Assembly (NCBI RefSeq): GCF_024804185.1
Contig: NZ_CP101657.1
Coordinates: 62,001 to 126,000, forward strand
DNA from: Wolbachia endosymbiont of Aedes albopictus
Lineage (GTDB): Bacteria > Pseudomonadota > Alphaproteobacteria > Rickettsiales > Anaplasmataceae
Length of the DNA stretch: 64,000 nucleotides
Reading direction: 5' to 3'
In this document: one piece after another, positions 17,993 to 27,278 of the stretch
How the letters are laid out: every line of letters begins with the position of its first letter
How positions within the stretch are numbered: position 1 is the stretch's first letter
Program-made: the position numbers and the translations under genes
Notes under the pieces: generated by a model
Told to the model about the DNA's origin: nothing
What the model saw: the letters and a program-made list of their open reading frames with translations, nothing else
Database searches by the model: none

Positions 17993-18404
17993 CAGCTACA
18001 ATTGGTTGATTTGATGATTTTTCGTCTACAGAATTTCCTTCACTATCAAAACATGCAGCAGAAGAGGGGCTGTTTGACTCTACAGTAGTTTCTATTTGCG
18101 CTTCTTTGCTGCTTTCACTTATAGATTGAAGATCTTCACTATTTATATTATATAATTTAATATCAGTATCAATTACAGATTTATGCTCTACATCACATAC
18201 TTCATGCACTTCCTCTTCACTTTTGCCTGTTACAACCTGCTGCTTTATGGTTACTTCTTTATTAAGAACTTCTTCTGAAAGTTTTTTGCCTTCTTCTCTT
18301 GTTGTGCTGCTAGAAACACTTGGCTTTTGTATCTCAGTTTCTTTTAAACCCTTCCTATTTTTAAATTTTTTAGCAATACCTTTCAATAGCTTTGGCGTTT
18401 TCAT
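17973..18404 (-). CDS. Hypothetical polar protein, 143 aa (possibly truncated by frameshift)
   Basis: Basic N-terminus (MKTPKLLKGIAKKFKNRKGL) followed by a Ser/Glu-rich low-complexity body, with a hydrophobic end starting just at the stop. A ribosome site (AGGAGG) lies close upstream of the ATG. A membrane anchor may have been lost to a frameshift near 17975 (see the ORF at 17804-17992). Polar body plus C-terminal anchor is a layout common among Wolbachia surface or secreted proteins. No family recognised. Confidence 0.45.
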   Translation of the reverse strand: MKTPKLLKGIAKKFKNRKGLKETEIQKPSVSSSTTREEGKKLSEEVLNKEVTIKQQVVTGKSEEEVHEVCDVEHKSVIDTDIKLYNINSEDLQSISESSKEAQIETTVESNSPSSAACFDSEGNSVDEKSSNQPIVAGVVGAA

Positions 18405-18898
18405 AGTGCTTATTCCTCCTATAAGATTTATTGATTTAGTTGTAGTAGTTGAAATAGCAAACCGGTTTAGTCCATAAGCTTGATGCTCTCTTTCAATTAA
18501 CGGCGCCTTGCTGCTTGAAATGTTTTCTTTGTAAAGATTTAGCTTATCTTTTACATCTAAACAACATTAACACGATTTGCCTTTTTTTGGATGTAGGAAT
18601 TTCCTAGGAATTGTTCTCTTAAACTCTATGGTATTTTGTTTAACATTCAAGCACGGGTCTCTTGCTGTTTAATCTGCACAGATGAAGATAACTGAATACC
18701 TTCAATGTCATGATAAGGGGGCTGGCGAGGCTTGTCAAGTAAGTTTTGCATTTAATCCGTTTCTATGGCTTAGGTGCCCTTGACTCTCGGCTGGGTCGAA
18801 TTTGTATAGCTACATTGTCGGTAAATCTAAATTGCTTTAATAATTTTGATTGAAAAATAGTTTTTCTATTATATAAATGCTACTTTAGGGCAATCAAA
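18405..18898. other. 494-base intergenic region with a truncated dispersed repeat
   Basis: No gene is supported. Bases about 18650-18740 resemble part of the dispersed element found at 33022-33630 and 38863-39607. The best-conserved core is GATAAGGGGGCTGGCGAGGC followed by TTGTCAAG (18712-18739). The rest holds the leader of the cytochrome b561 gene. It forms the junction between accessory DNA and core chromosome. Confidence 0.45.
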
Positions 18899-19420
18899 AT
18901 GGAAGACGATAAATATAGCCTAGGCTTAAGAGTTATCCATTGGTTGATGGCTGTTTTTATTATTGGTATGCTTTGCTCTGGACTTTATATGAAAAGCTTA
19001 CCACTTAGCAATGAAATTAAGTTCAACATATACACTATTCATAAGGCTTGCGGTATCACTATTCTTGGACTAATCATAGTACGCATATTTTTTCGCGTCT
19101 TTACTTATGCTCCACGACTTCCAGCAAATTTTCCTCGGTTTGTAATCAATGCAAGCAAAACAGTACACTTTGGTTTATATTCTTTAATGGTGCTAATGCC
19201 ACTATCTGGCTATGTTATGTCTTCTGCTTCTGGCAAAAAGATCAAGTATTTTTTTCATATCCCTTTGTTGATTAATCAAAACAAAGATCTAGCTAACATA
19301 GCTAATCAGCTACATTCGATGCTTGCATGTTTTATGGTACTCTTTATAATCTTGCATATACTTGGCGCTTTGAAACACACATTTATAGATAAGCAAAACA
19401 TTTTTAAACGTATGATATAG
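18899..19420 (+). CDS. Cytochrome b561 family protein
   Basis: 173 aa with four predicted membrane helices and conserved histidines, notably His near the N-terminus (GLRVIHWLMAVF), IHKACG, VHFGLY and LHILGALKH, as in bacterial b561 (CybB/COG3038) proteins that bind two hemes. It would be an inner-membrane electron carrier, probably quinone-linked. TAGGG upstream of the ATG is a weak ribosome site. Its stop is 5 bases before the next gene, so the two are likely co-transcribed. Confidence 0.88.
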   Translation: MEDDKYSLGLRVIHWLMAVFIIGMLCSGLYMKSLPLSNEIKFNIYTIHKACGITILGLIIVRIFFRVFTYAPRLPANFPRFVINASKTVHFGLYSLMVLMPLSGYVMSSASGKKIKYFFHIPLLINQNKDLANIANQLHSMLACFMVLFIILHILGALKHTFIDKQNIFKRMI

Positions 19421-19425
19421 GTTAT

Positions 19426-20478
19426 ATGTTAAGTAGCCTCTGGAAAAAAGGAACAGATTTTCTTGGCAGTGAGTTTGCGATAATGGGTGGTGCTATGAGC
19501 TGGGTTTCAGAGAGAAACTTGGTTTCAGCAATCTCAAACGCTGGTGGTTTTGGTGTAATTGCATGTGGTGCAATGTTTCCAGACCTATTGAAAAAAGAAA
19601 TCATAGAGACACAGAAATTAACTAACAAACCATTTGGTGTAAACCTAATTACTATGCACCCAAAGTTGAGTGAGTTGATAAATGTGTGTATTGAAACGAA
19701 AGTAAGCCATATAGTGCTTGCCGGTGGACTGCCAACAAAGCCTAATGTAGAAAAAATCAAGGGTGCGGGCATTAAAGTTATGTGCTTTGCACCAGCATTA
19801 AGCCTTGCAAAAAGGTTAGTGAAAATGGGAGTAGATGCGTTAATAATAGAGGGAATGGAAGCAGGCGGGCACATAGGGCCAGTTAGCACTTCTGTTCTTG
19901 CACAAGAGATATTGCCTCATTTTAAAAATGAACAAGTACCAGTGTTTGTTGCAGGTGGAATAGGAAGAGGTGAAATGATAGTTAATTACTTAGAAATGGG
20001 AGCAAGTGGCTGTCAAATAGGCACATTATTTGTCTGCACCAATGAATCAATTGCCCACAAAAATTTTAAGGAAGTGTTTATTAAATCAGCTGCGCGTAAT
20101 GCAGTGTCTTCTATGCAGATAAGTGCTGATTTTCCTGTAATTCCTGTAAGAGCCATAGCCAACAAAGCGAGTGATGATTTTATGAAGCATCAAAAAAAAG
20201 TTATTGATGAATACCAAAAGGGCCAGATCTCAAAAGAAGATGGGCAGCTTGAAATAGAAAAATTCTGGGCTGGAGCTTTAAGAAGAGCAGTAATTGATGG
20301 AGATGTTGAAACAGGATCTCTAATGGCCGGTCAAAGTGTTGGCATGGTTGATAAGGAAAAGCCTGTGAAAGAAGTGATAGACATGTTAGTTCAACAAGCG
20401 AACAATTATATCAAAAGCAAATCTGTAGAAGCAGCAAAGCAAATAGTTAACCATCAAGCAAATCATAATTATCTCTGA
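19426..20478 (+). CDS. NAD(P)H-dependent flavin oxidoreductase (nitronate monooxygenase / FabK-like)
   Basis: 350 aa FMN-binding TIM-barrel protein of the 2-nitropropane dioxygenase family. Signatures are the N-terminal IMGGAMSWVSE, SNAGGFGVIACG, and the active-site motif EGMEAGGHIGP with the conserved His, followed by AGGIGRGE and GCQIGTLF for flavin phosphate binding. Family members include enoyl-ACP reductase FabK and nitronate monooxygenase, which the sequence alone does not separate. It probably forms an operon with cytochrome b561 (5-base gap). Confidence 0.85.
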   Translation: MLSSLWKKGTDFLGSEFAIMGGAMSWVSERNLVSAISNAGGFGVIACGAMFPDLLKKEIIETQKLTNKPFGVNLITMHPKLSELINVCIETKVSHIVLAGGLPTKPNVEKIKGAGIKVMCFAPALSLAKRLVKMGVDALIIEGMEAGGHIGPVSTSVLAQEILPHFKNEQVPVFVAGGIGRGEMIVNYLEMGASGCQIGTLFVCTNESIAHKNFKEVFIKSAARNAVSSMQISADFPVIPVRAIANKASDDFMKHQKKVIDEYQKGQISKEDGQLEIEKFWAGALRRAVIDGDVETGSLMAGQSVGMVDKEKPVKEVIDMLVQQANNYIKSKSVEAAKQIVNHQANHNYL

Positions 20479-20568
20479 AAGAGCCCATTATAGGGCATAA
20501 TTGCCCAGCTTTAATGTAAAATTAACGCTAAAGAGGTATCTATACATTTTATTTGTATGGAGGAGTCT

Positions 20569-21655
20569 ATGCCAAGTTCTAAAAAAGATATTGACCAACA
20601 ATTGCGCGACACTATATACAAAAAGGTAACAAAAAAAACACATAATCATGGAAGCCCAAAAAAAAAATGGAGATGGAACTATCAAAAAATGCATAGAGTT
20701 GTTCAAGGAAGGAGCTAGTCCTGAGGTATTAACTGAATTAGAAAAATCACCAGAAAAACAAGAGGAATATCAAAAACATTATAAGTATTATATCGAAAAC
20801 TTTCTTCCTGCATTGAAAGATGAAGTAATAAAATCAGAAGAACTAGCTGTACCTACAGTATTTAACAATGAAAGAGAACAATCACAAAGACCACAAACAA
20901 TAAGAGGGAAAATAGTAGGAATAATTTTGGATATTACTAACAGAAGGAGCGATAAAGATCATTCTAGTAGTACTATTCAAAATCAAAACGATCGTAGAAA
21001 CAGTCAAAACAGTAGCTTTAGTGTAGAAACTTCTAAACTCAGTAATGATAATGGTTCAGATAGTGGAATAGAATCACCTAGAAAGAGTGAAGAAAATTCA
21101 AGATCACCAGTAAGTAGTAGAAAGAGCAGTATGAGCTCAATATTAAGCTCTGCTGGAGAAAATAACGATCCACAAAAAGAAGATACTGGGAATCAAATGC
21201 AACCAGAGCAGACTGCAGAAGAAGAGCCACAGGTGTCATCCCAGTGCGTGACACTGGGATCCAGAGAAAAAGAAAGTATGGATCCAAATAGTCAAACTAC
21301 TCAGATGACAGGCAGCCAGGCAAAAGATTCAATGCAACCCGAAGAAAAAAGGGACAGAAAAAACGCCATTACAATCGTGCAGAAATTTCCTTTGAATAAG
21401 AAAAAGGGTGAAGATACTCCACTTGAAAAACAATCCAATGATAGAAATCTTCACGTTGCACTTGCAGCAGGTTGTGCTCTTCTAGCAGTGGGATGTCTTG
21501 TTGCAGCAGCAATAGCAAAATCAGGAATATTGTGTGTCATAGGAGCAGTATTTGCTATAGAGGCAATAACTACATGGTGTTTAACCCCTTCAAGTGAATT
21601 AACATCCACCAATTTGAGTCGTCCTGTTGATGATAAAGAGCTTACAGCATTGTAA
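20569..21655 (+). pseudogene. Hypothetical membrane protein gene, frame broken at an A10 run
   Basis: A GGAGGAG ribosome site precedes an ATG at 20569 that opens a frame (MPSSKKDIDQQLRDTIYKKV) ending at 20718. The main frame, from 20648 to 21655, begins MEAQKKNGDGTIKKCIELFK. The two join if one A is removed from the A10 run at 20658-20667. Either the gene is frameshifted or polymerase slippage on the run restores it. The joined protein has a Ser/Asn-rich middle, an insertion of the dispersed palindrome at 21233-21262 (residues SSQCVTLGSR), and two C-terminal membrane helices (LAAGCALLAVGCLVAAAIA; GILCVIGAVFAIEAITTW). Not recognised; this layout is common for Wolbachia-specific membrane proteins. 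Confidence 0.6.
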
Positions 21656-21699
21656 AAATTAAATATGTGTTACTTGTAGTGGATAAGTGAATTCAGTTC

Positions 21700-21727
21700 T
21701 TGCCTATTATATAAAAGTTGTTATACT
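21700..21727 (+). promoter_or_regulatory. Predicted promoter of the virB2-like/virB4 operon
   Basis: TTGCCT (21700-21705) and TATACT (21722-21727) with a 16-base spacer lie 28 bases upstream of the ATG at 21756. AAAGGTG follows as ribosome site. No other promoter is apparent before virB4. Confidence 0.45.
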
Positions 21728-21755
21728 TGAGGAATGTTTAAAAGGTGTTTAGTTG

Positions 21756-22127
21756 ATGCGCATTCAATTGAATAAAGTTTTGGTTTTTATAGCCTTATTA
21801 AGTTTCATTTTTGCATCATATTCTAGCGAAGCTTCGGTGAGTGATGAATTAAAGGATGTACAAGAAACGGTAAAAGATTTTATTTCTTCATTTTCAATTA
21901 AAGATACTGTAGAAAATATGAGTCCTTCAACAATCATAGGGTTGTGTATAGCTGCGGTGATATTTGCAGTAGTGTTCAGAGGTCTAATCTTTTTTATGAT
22001 AATGTTTGGTGTACTGATCATGATGTTTGGTAGTACAGAAAAAGCAACAGACTACTTAAAAGAGAAATTTAATTTTGTAAAAGATATAAAATTACAATCC
22101 GATAGCGAAAAAAAAGATAAAAATTAA
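21756..22127 (+). CDS. Small exported two-helix protein, possible VirB2-like pilin
   Basis: About 123 aa from the ATG at 21756 (an upstream TTG is less likely). It has a signal-peptide-like N-terminus (LNKVLVFIALLSFIFASYSS) and two closely spaced hydrophobic helices (TIIGLCIAAVIFAVVF; LIFFMIMFGVLIMMFG) separated by an Arg. This is the layout of VirB2/TrbC pilins. In Anaplasma, virB2 copies sit beside the second virB4, as here. Sequence similarity to VirB2 is not obvious by eye, so the call rests on topology and context. Confidence 0.5.
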   Translation: MRIQLNKVLVFIALLSFIFASYSSEASVSDELKDVQETVKDFISSFSIKDTVENMSPSTIIGLCIAAVIFAVVFRGLIFFMIMFGVLIMMFGSTEKATDYLKEKFNFVKDIKLQSDSEKKDKN

Positions 22128-22171
22128 GATAGTATTTTTATCTTTTTTAATTATCTTTATTGAATACGCAT

Positions 22172-24526
22172 ATGCAGCTAAAAGTACCAGCAATTAACTC
22201 TAAGTTTGAAAAAAAGAACAACTTAGCATTACTAGAGAGCATTGATTTAGATTTCATTCCCTATGTTTGTCATTACAATGAAGAAACTATACTAACAAAA
22301 CAGGGAGAGTTGTTAAAAATAATCAAGTTAGAAGATTATTCTTCTGTTGATAACTACAGCGACCTTAGAACTGAAATTAGAAAAAGCATATCAAAAAATA
22401 TTAATAGCCTATATTTTACCGTTTGGATTAATACTGTCCGAAAGCGCAATAAATTAAGCTTAAAATGGAATAAAACTGAAGACTTCTCTGATAAGCTACA
22501 TTCAGCGCGGTTTGATAAACTCACTGATAGTAAATTACAGTATATAAATGAATTATATATTGTAATATTGTTTAGCGATTTTGGTAAGCATACCAATAAT
22601 TCATTTTTTTTTAGTAGAATAAAGAATAAGCATAAGCTGTCTTTACAAGAAAGTCACCAGGAGTTGCAAAAGATAACTGACTTAATTCACGATGATTTAG
22701 GACCTTTTGGAGCTAAAAAACTGGGTCTAAGATTTAGTGAAGGTAAAATATATTCTGAAATGATAGAATTTCTCCACTATATTGTTACATTAACGCACAA
22801 AGATTATCCAATACATGAAAGGGATCTGTCGCAATATATTAGAAATTTTAAAATAGCTTTTGGTTTCAATACGTTTCAGACAATCTTTGAAAATCAACAG
22901 AAATTTGGCTCTGTTTTCAGCATAAAGGAATACCGAGAAATCTCCTTAGGCAATATAGATAGGTGCTTGCAGCTTGAATCTGAATTTATCATTACAGAAA
23001 TAATGATATTTACTAGTAATAGTAAGGCAGTAAAAGAATTTAATAAACAAATTAACATGCTGCAAATTAGTGAGGATAATACCTTACTTAAAAATTCAGG
23101 AATTGAAGAAATAATGGAGCTTGAAAAGACCTCTAGTATAGACTTCTGCCAACAGAAAATTATTTTTACAATATTTGCAGACGATAGGAATAAGTTAGCT
23201 GAAAGTATTGGTGATTTATCCTCTATAATGTCATTGATTGGCTTCATGACCTTTAGAACTGATCTACATATGGAAAGTCATTTTTGGGCACAACTTCCAG
23301 GCAATTTTACTTTTATTACACAACCGAAAAATATATTAGCAAAATATGCTTGCAGTTTTGCTATGCTGCATGATTTTACGTCAGGTACATTAAAAGGAGG
23401 AAGGTGGAAAGAAGCGGTAACAGTTTTTTTCTCAAAAGAAGGAAATCCTTACTTCTTTAATTTCCATGGAAAAAGAAATAATGGCCATACTACGATACTT
23501 GGAGCTCCAAATTCAGGCAGAACTTCACTCATTAATTTCCTATTATCAGAATCAAGAAAGTTTAACCCAAGAATTGTCATATTGGATAACACTGGAAAGT
23601 CGATAATTTTTACTAAAGCAGTGAGTGGTAAATATTATATAATCGATCCGAAGTATAAGGACAAAAGCCTAAAATTTAATCCACTAAACATTGAAGATAG
23701 TGCTTCCAGTCGCAATATGCTGATTGAACTGATCAAAAGAATGGTAGCCGATACGAGCTTGGTGGACGTAGAAGAAAAGATAAGAAAAATTGTGGATTCT
23801 ATATTTGCTATACCCAAGGAGTCACGTTCTATTGCGCAAATTTCTGAGGTGCTTTTGCTCCTCGGGGGTAAAATAAGTAGATGGTGTGACGGTGGTGAGT
23901 TTGCTTACTTATTTCAAGATGATAATGAATCAGATATTGACTGGGAAACAAAAATTATATCTCTCAACACCGCAAACCTCACAAAACGAAAAGAATGTAT
24001 GTCCGTGATACTTTACTATTTTTTATATTCTTTTGAGGCAAAATGTGATGGCTCGCCTGCAATACTTGTTTTGGATGAAGCATGGGAGATAAGTAATATC
24101 TTTCCTACAGAGAAAGAGTTTGATAACTGGATGCAAAGAATGACGGAACTAAATGTTGTGGTAATCCTAAGTACTGAAAATTTAAATCTCGCATTTGCTA
24201 GCAAATTTACTCAATATTTAGATAAACATGTTGATACAAGAATCTTGATGCCGAACGTCAATGCAAATAGATTATACATGAAGGCATTTTCTTTATCAAA
24301 AAAGGAGCTGAATATAATTCTGCAGACGCCAACACAGGAAGGTTTATTTTTGATAAAACAGTATAAAGGATTAGTAACTTTAAATTTAGATTTAAAGAAT
24401 ATGCAAGAAATACATGTACTTTCAGCTAACAAAGAGACGATAAAGTATATGTACGAGGCAATAAAGGAAAAAGGAGAAGAAGTTAATCAGTGGTTACCGG
24501 TGTTTTATGAAAAATGTAAAGCTTAA
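22172..24526 (+). CDS. virB4: VirB4 family type IV secretion ATPase, second paralogue (VirB4-2)
   Basis: About 784 aa, CagE/TrbE/VirB4 length. It contains a VirB4-like N-terminal domain, then the P-loop region (TTILGAPNSGRTSLINFL) and a clear Walker B (AILVLDEAWEISNIF). The Walker A lysine position holds arginine (SGRT, about residue 450), which normally abolishes or weakens ATPase activity. Rickettsiales carry two virB4 genes, and the second copy is described as having divergent NTP motifs (recollection). The protein probably acts with the main VirB/D4 machine at the inner membrane. The ATG at 22172 is preferred, with a TTG 12 bases upstream as alternative. The 3' end overlaps the next gene by 20 bases. 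Confidence 0.85.
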   Translation: MQLKVPAINSKFEKKNNLALLESIDLDFIPYVCHYNEETILTKQGELLKIIKLEDYSSVDNYSDLRTEIRKSISKNINSLYFTVWINTVRKRNKLSLKWNKTEDFSDKLHSARFDKLTDSKLQYINELYIVILFSDFGKHTNNSFFFSRIKNKHKLSLQESHQELQKITDLIHDDLGPFGAKKLGLRFSEGKIYSEMIEFLHYIVTLTHKDYPIHERDLSQYIRNFKIAFGFNTFQTIFENQQKFGSVFSIKEYREISLGNIDRCLQLESEFIITEIMIFTSNSKAVKEFNKQINMLQISEDNTLLKNSGIEEIMELEKTSSIDFCQQKIIFTIFADDRNKLAESIGDLSSIMSLIGFMTFRTDLHMESHFWAQLPGNFTFITQPKNILAKYACSFAMLHDFTSGTLKGGRWKEAVTVFFSKEGNPYFFNFHGKRNNGHTTILGAPNSGRTSLINFLLSESRKFNPRIVILDNTGKSIIFTKAVSGKYYIIDPKYKDKSLKFNPLNIEDSASSRNMLIELIKRMVADTSLVDVEEKIRKIVDSIFAIPKESRSIAQISEVLLLLGGKISRWCDGGEFAYLFQDDNESDIDWETKIISLNTANLTKRKECMSVILYYFLYSFEAKCDGSPAILVLDEAWEISNIFPTEKEFDNWMQRMTELNVVVILSTENLNLAFASKFTQYLDKHVDTRILMPNVNANRLYMKAFSLSKKELNIILQTPTQEGLFLIKQYKGLVTLNLDLKNMQEIHVLSANKETIKYMYEAIKEKGEEVNQWLPVFYEKCKA

Positions 24527-27266
24527 TTTCTTATTGATGTTCTTTTTGATACTTGGTCTTTCGTATCAAGGATATGCTGATTGTCCAATATTTGTAAAAA
24601 GTAATACTGAAATTGAAGCTGCAGCTAACAAAACTGGAAAAGGCTTGAAGAATTTTTTTAGCTTCAATTGGAGCAATCTAGATTTTGATGAAAAATTATT
24701 GCAATTTATTAAAGTTACAGCAGTAAATAATCAGGGACCAGAAGGTTATTTCGACCCAAAGATTAAGGTCTGCGATTATGAAGGGAACGACAACTGTTAT
24801 ATATTATCCAGTGGAACATCCTGCCGTCAAATATATGGAACGCAAAGTACAGGCGGGGGTGTTTCTGCTGCAGTGTTTATTGATTGGGAAGGAGATAAAA
24901 CATCTGTTAATGCAAAAATAGCAGATAGTCTTGAGTGGGAGTGGGCAGAAGATGTTACTGATGAAGAGAAAAAAAAATTTGCTAATTCTCCTAAGATATG
25001 CGCTTGCAGTCAAAAAGGGGCTTGTATGGATGCTTTTTCTGGAGGTCTGTCTAGAATTCTTTCAGGAGCAAATATTTTCCGTCCAGGGGATATGGAAAAC
25101 GTTTGCGACACTTGTTCATGGAGTAAAGGAAAGCAAAAGATAAAATGTGCTCCTGTACCACTTGCACCTGGCCCGCCTCCACTTTGCGAGCAACTTGCAA
25201 TGTCGCTTCCACAAGTTAGAATTGTTCCTATAACAGATAAAGATAATGATTACTTCAACCCTAAAGTTAAGGTAATAGCTGGTGATCTAATAGAAGAAGA
25301 CGGAAAAATTGGAAAAGAATTAGATTTCCCTAAAGGTTATGGAGAAAATAAAGCTGAGTGGCGCTCTATTTTAGACAAAAATGGCATCATGTACTACTTC
25401 AAAACTTATAGAGAAAAAGATAAGCTCTGTGCTAAATACCATGGAACTCAAGGTATAGATGAAAAGAGTCTGCAGTTTATTCGCTGTTTCCCAGCACCAC
25501 CTGCTCCAGAGCCTGAAGTAGTAGAAATAGTACAAAGTAACGCGTCTGGAAAGCAGAGTGACACGTTAAAAATAAGAATGAAGATGAGCGAGAGCACTTG
25601 TACTTATAGAGCACATGGAGTCTACAGCAATAGTTCCTGTACTTTTAATGTTACCAACCATCCTGTAAATCTTGGCCCCCTATCTTTAAAAGTAGTAAAA
25701 CCAGCAATAGTAGCAAAAACGACTGATAGTAATAACACAAAAAGTTATATTGATAATATTATAGAAGGTATATTAGAAAGTAATCCGCAACAATTTAAAG
25801 TTCTGAAAGAATATGGCTATGTTCCTGATATTGAAACAGGATGTAAAGAATTTCAGGGGAATAAGTGCAAATTGAACAACTTAGAACAACCAGAAATAGA
25901 AGTAAAGTATAAAGGAAATTCCAACAGTAAAATGCTCTGTCTTTCTGGATGGCAGCCAGAACCAGAGGAGTTTGTTCTTGAAAGAGAAGGTAAGATAGTA
26001 CCACTAAAATTAATGGGAACAAAATATATTAAATACAATACTGTTTACTCCAAGGAATCAAATCAGTTCTATTATCTTCCAAGCAAGGAAATAGTTGACC
26101 TTTTGAAAAGACCTCAAGATCAGTTGGATAAAATAATATTTAATAAGCAAGGGTATGTTTTCTTCTCTGATGAAGATAAGCAGGAAAAGGGAAAATGCAG
26201 TTACTGTGTAACAAGAAATGATGAGATAGACGACGCATTTAAATCTAGTAAAGGACTGAAAGTAGTATACAAATTGACGGATGTAGAGCAATATTTAGAT
26301 AAAGAAGATAATAGTCCATTTTACTTAGAGCACGAGGAAGTGGATTGTAAACACAAGGATGGTAAAGTATTAAGAGATGAAAAAAATGAAGTACAAAAGT
26401 GTATACAATTAAAAGATCAACCGATTAAAGCAGATAGAACAGAGGTTTTTTACGCTGATAAATTGTGTATGTTTGACTTGGAAGGTTTAAAAGAGAAAGT
26501 AAAAGAGATAATTAAGAAACAACTTGAAAGTAAGAAACAAGAACTGGAAAAAAAGAGCGAAAAATCCTATGATCCTGAAAGTAAAGATGTTTATACAGAT
26601 AACTTATCAGTAATGTTTGATCGTGTTGAAATAGAAGCGTGGGGAAGTGGTGAAGCAGGTCATATAGCTGATGAAGCTCTTTCTACGGAAAGTAGGCTAG
26701 GAATGCCAGGAGATTATATTAAAGCTAAACTGAAAATTGATCCTGATTATCCTATAATTAAGGTGCAAGTCACAGAGGGAGGAGGTAACCGGGAAACTCA
26801 CCTCACAGATAAGGATGGGGGTCCTATTTTTATAAAAAAGTGTCGTTTAGACAAACGAATGTGCAAGGATTTAATCACTATTGCAGGTGGAGGTAAGTAT
26901 AAAATGTATGGTAATGTGGATTATAAGGAAACAGTAATTCATGAGCGAGATCTAAAGCCAGAAGATAAAATTGTAAAAGTAGATAAATTGGGGCCTACAC
27001 AAGACAATCAAATAGCATATATAGAAAATGGTAAAATCAAGTATGAAATAATAGAGTGTAAAAGTGGTTTGAGAAGCAATAAACCTGGTGCAGGTGGTTG
27101 CATTGATAAAAACAAAGAAATTCATGATAAAAACTCCCCAAGACATATGCAGAAAGGAATTTACGGTAAAGGCTCTCCAGGGTATGTGAAGATTAGACCT
27201 ATTATGAAGGAATTTGACGAAGAAGAAATAAATGCTGCTATTAAAAAAGTAATAGAGGATCAATAA
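24507..27266 (+). CDS. Large exported Cys-rich protein downstream of virB4-2
   Basis: 919 aa with a clear signal peptide (MKNVKLNFLLMFFLILGLSY, cleavage near YADC) and many cysteines in paired patterns (CACSQKGAC, CDTCSW, CSYC), suggesting disulfides in the periplasm or outside the cell. No membrane segment other than the signal. The middle and end are Lys/Glu-rich, with a Gly-rich stretch near residues 755-810. The start overlaps virB4-2, so it is translationally coupled and probably belongs to the secretion apparatus or its surface. I do not recognise a named family. Confidence 0.75.
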   Translation: MKNVKLNFLLMFFLILGLSYQGYADCPIFVKSNTEIEAAANKTGKGLKNFFSFNWSNLDFDEKLLQFIKVTAVNNQGPEGYFDPKIKVCDYEGNDNCYILSSGTSCRQIYGTQSTGGGVSAAVFIDWEGDKTSVNAKIADSLEWEWAEDVTDEEKKKFANSPKICACSQKGACMDAFSGGLSRILSGANIFRPGDMENVCDTCSWSKGKQKIKCAPVPLAPGPPPLCEQLAMSLPQVRIVPITDKDNDYFNPKVKVIAGDLIEEDGKIGKELDFPKGYGENKAEWRSILDKNGIMYYFKTYREKDKLCAKYHGTQGIDEKSLQFIRCFPAPPAPEPEVVEIVQSNASGKQSDTLKIRMKMSESTCTYRAHGVYSNSSCTFNVTNHPVNLGPLSLKVVKPAIVAKTTDSNNTKSYIDNIIEGILESNPQQFKVLKEYGYVPDIETGCKEFQGNKCKLNNLEQPEIEVKYKGNSNSKMLCLSGWQPEPEEFVLEREGKIVPLKLMGTKYIKYNTVYSKESNQFYYLPSKEIVDLLKRPQDQLDKIIFNKQGYVFFSDEDKQEKGKCSYCVTRNDEIDDAFKSSKGLKVVYKLTDVEQYLDKEDNSPFYLEHEEVDCKHKDGKVLRDEKNEVQKCIQLKDQPIKADRTEVFYADKLCMFDLEGLKEKVKEIIKKQLESKKQELEKKSEKSYDPESKDVYTDNLSVMFDRVEIEAWGSGEAGHIADEALSTESRLGMPGDYIKAKLKIDPDYPIIKVQVTEGGGNRETHLTDKDGGPIFIKKCRLDKRMCKDLITIAGGGKYKMYGNVDYKETVIHERDLKPEDKIVKVDKLGPTQDNQIAYIENGKIKYEIIECKSGLRSNKPGAGGCIDKNKEIHDKNSPRHMQKGIYGKGSPGYVKIRPIMKEFDEEEINAAIKKVIEDQ

Positions 27267-27278
27267 GATCTTGAAACT

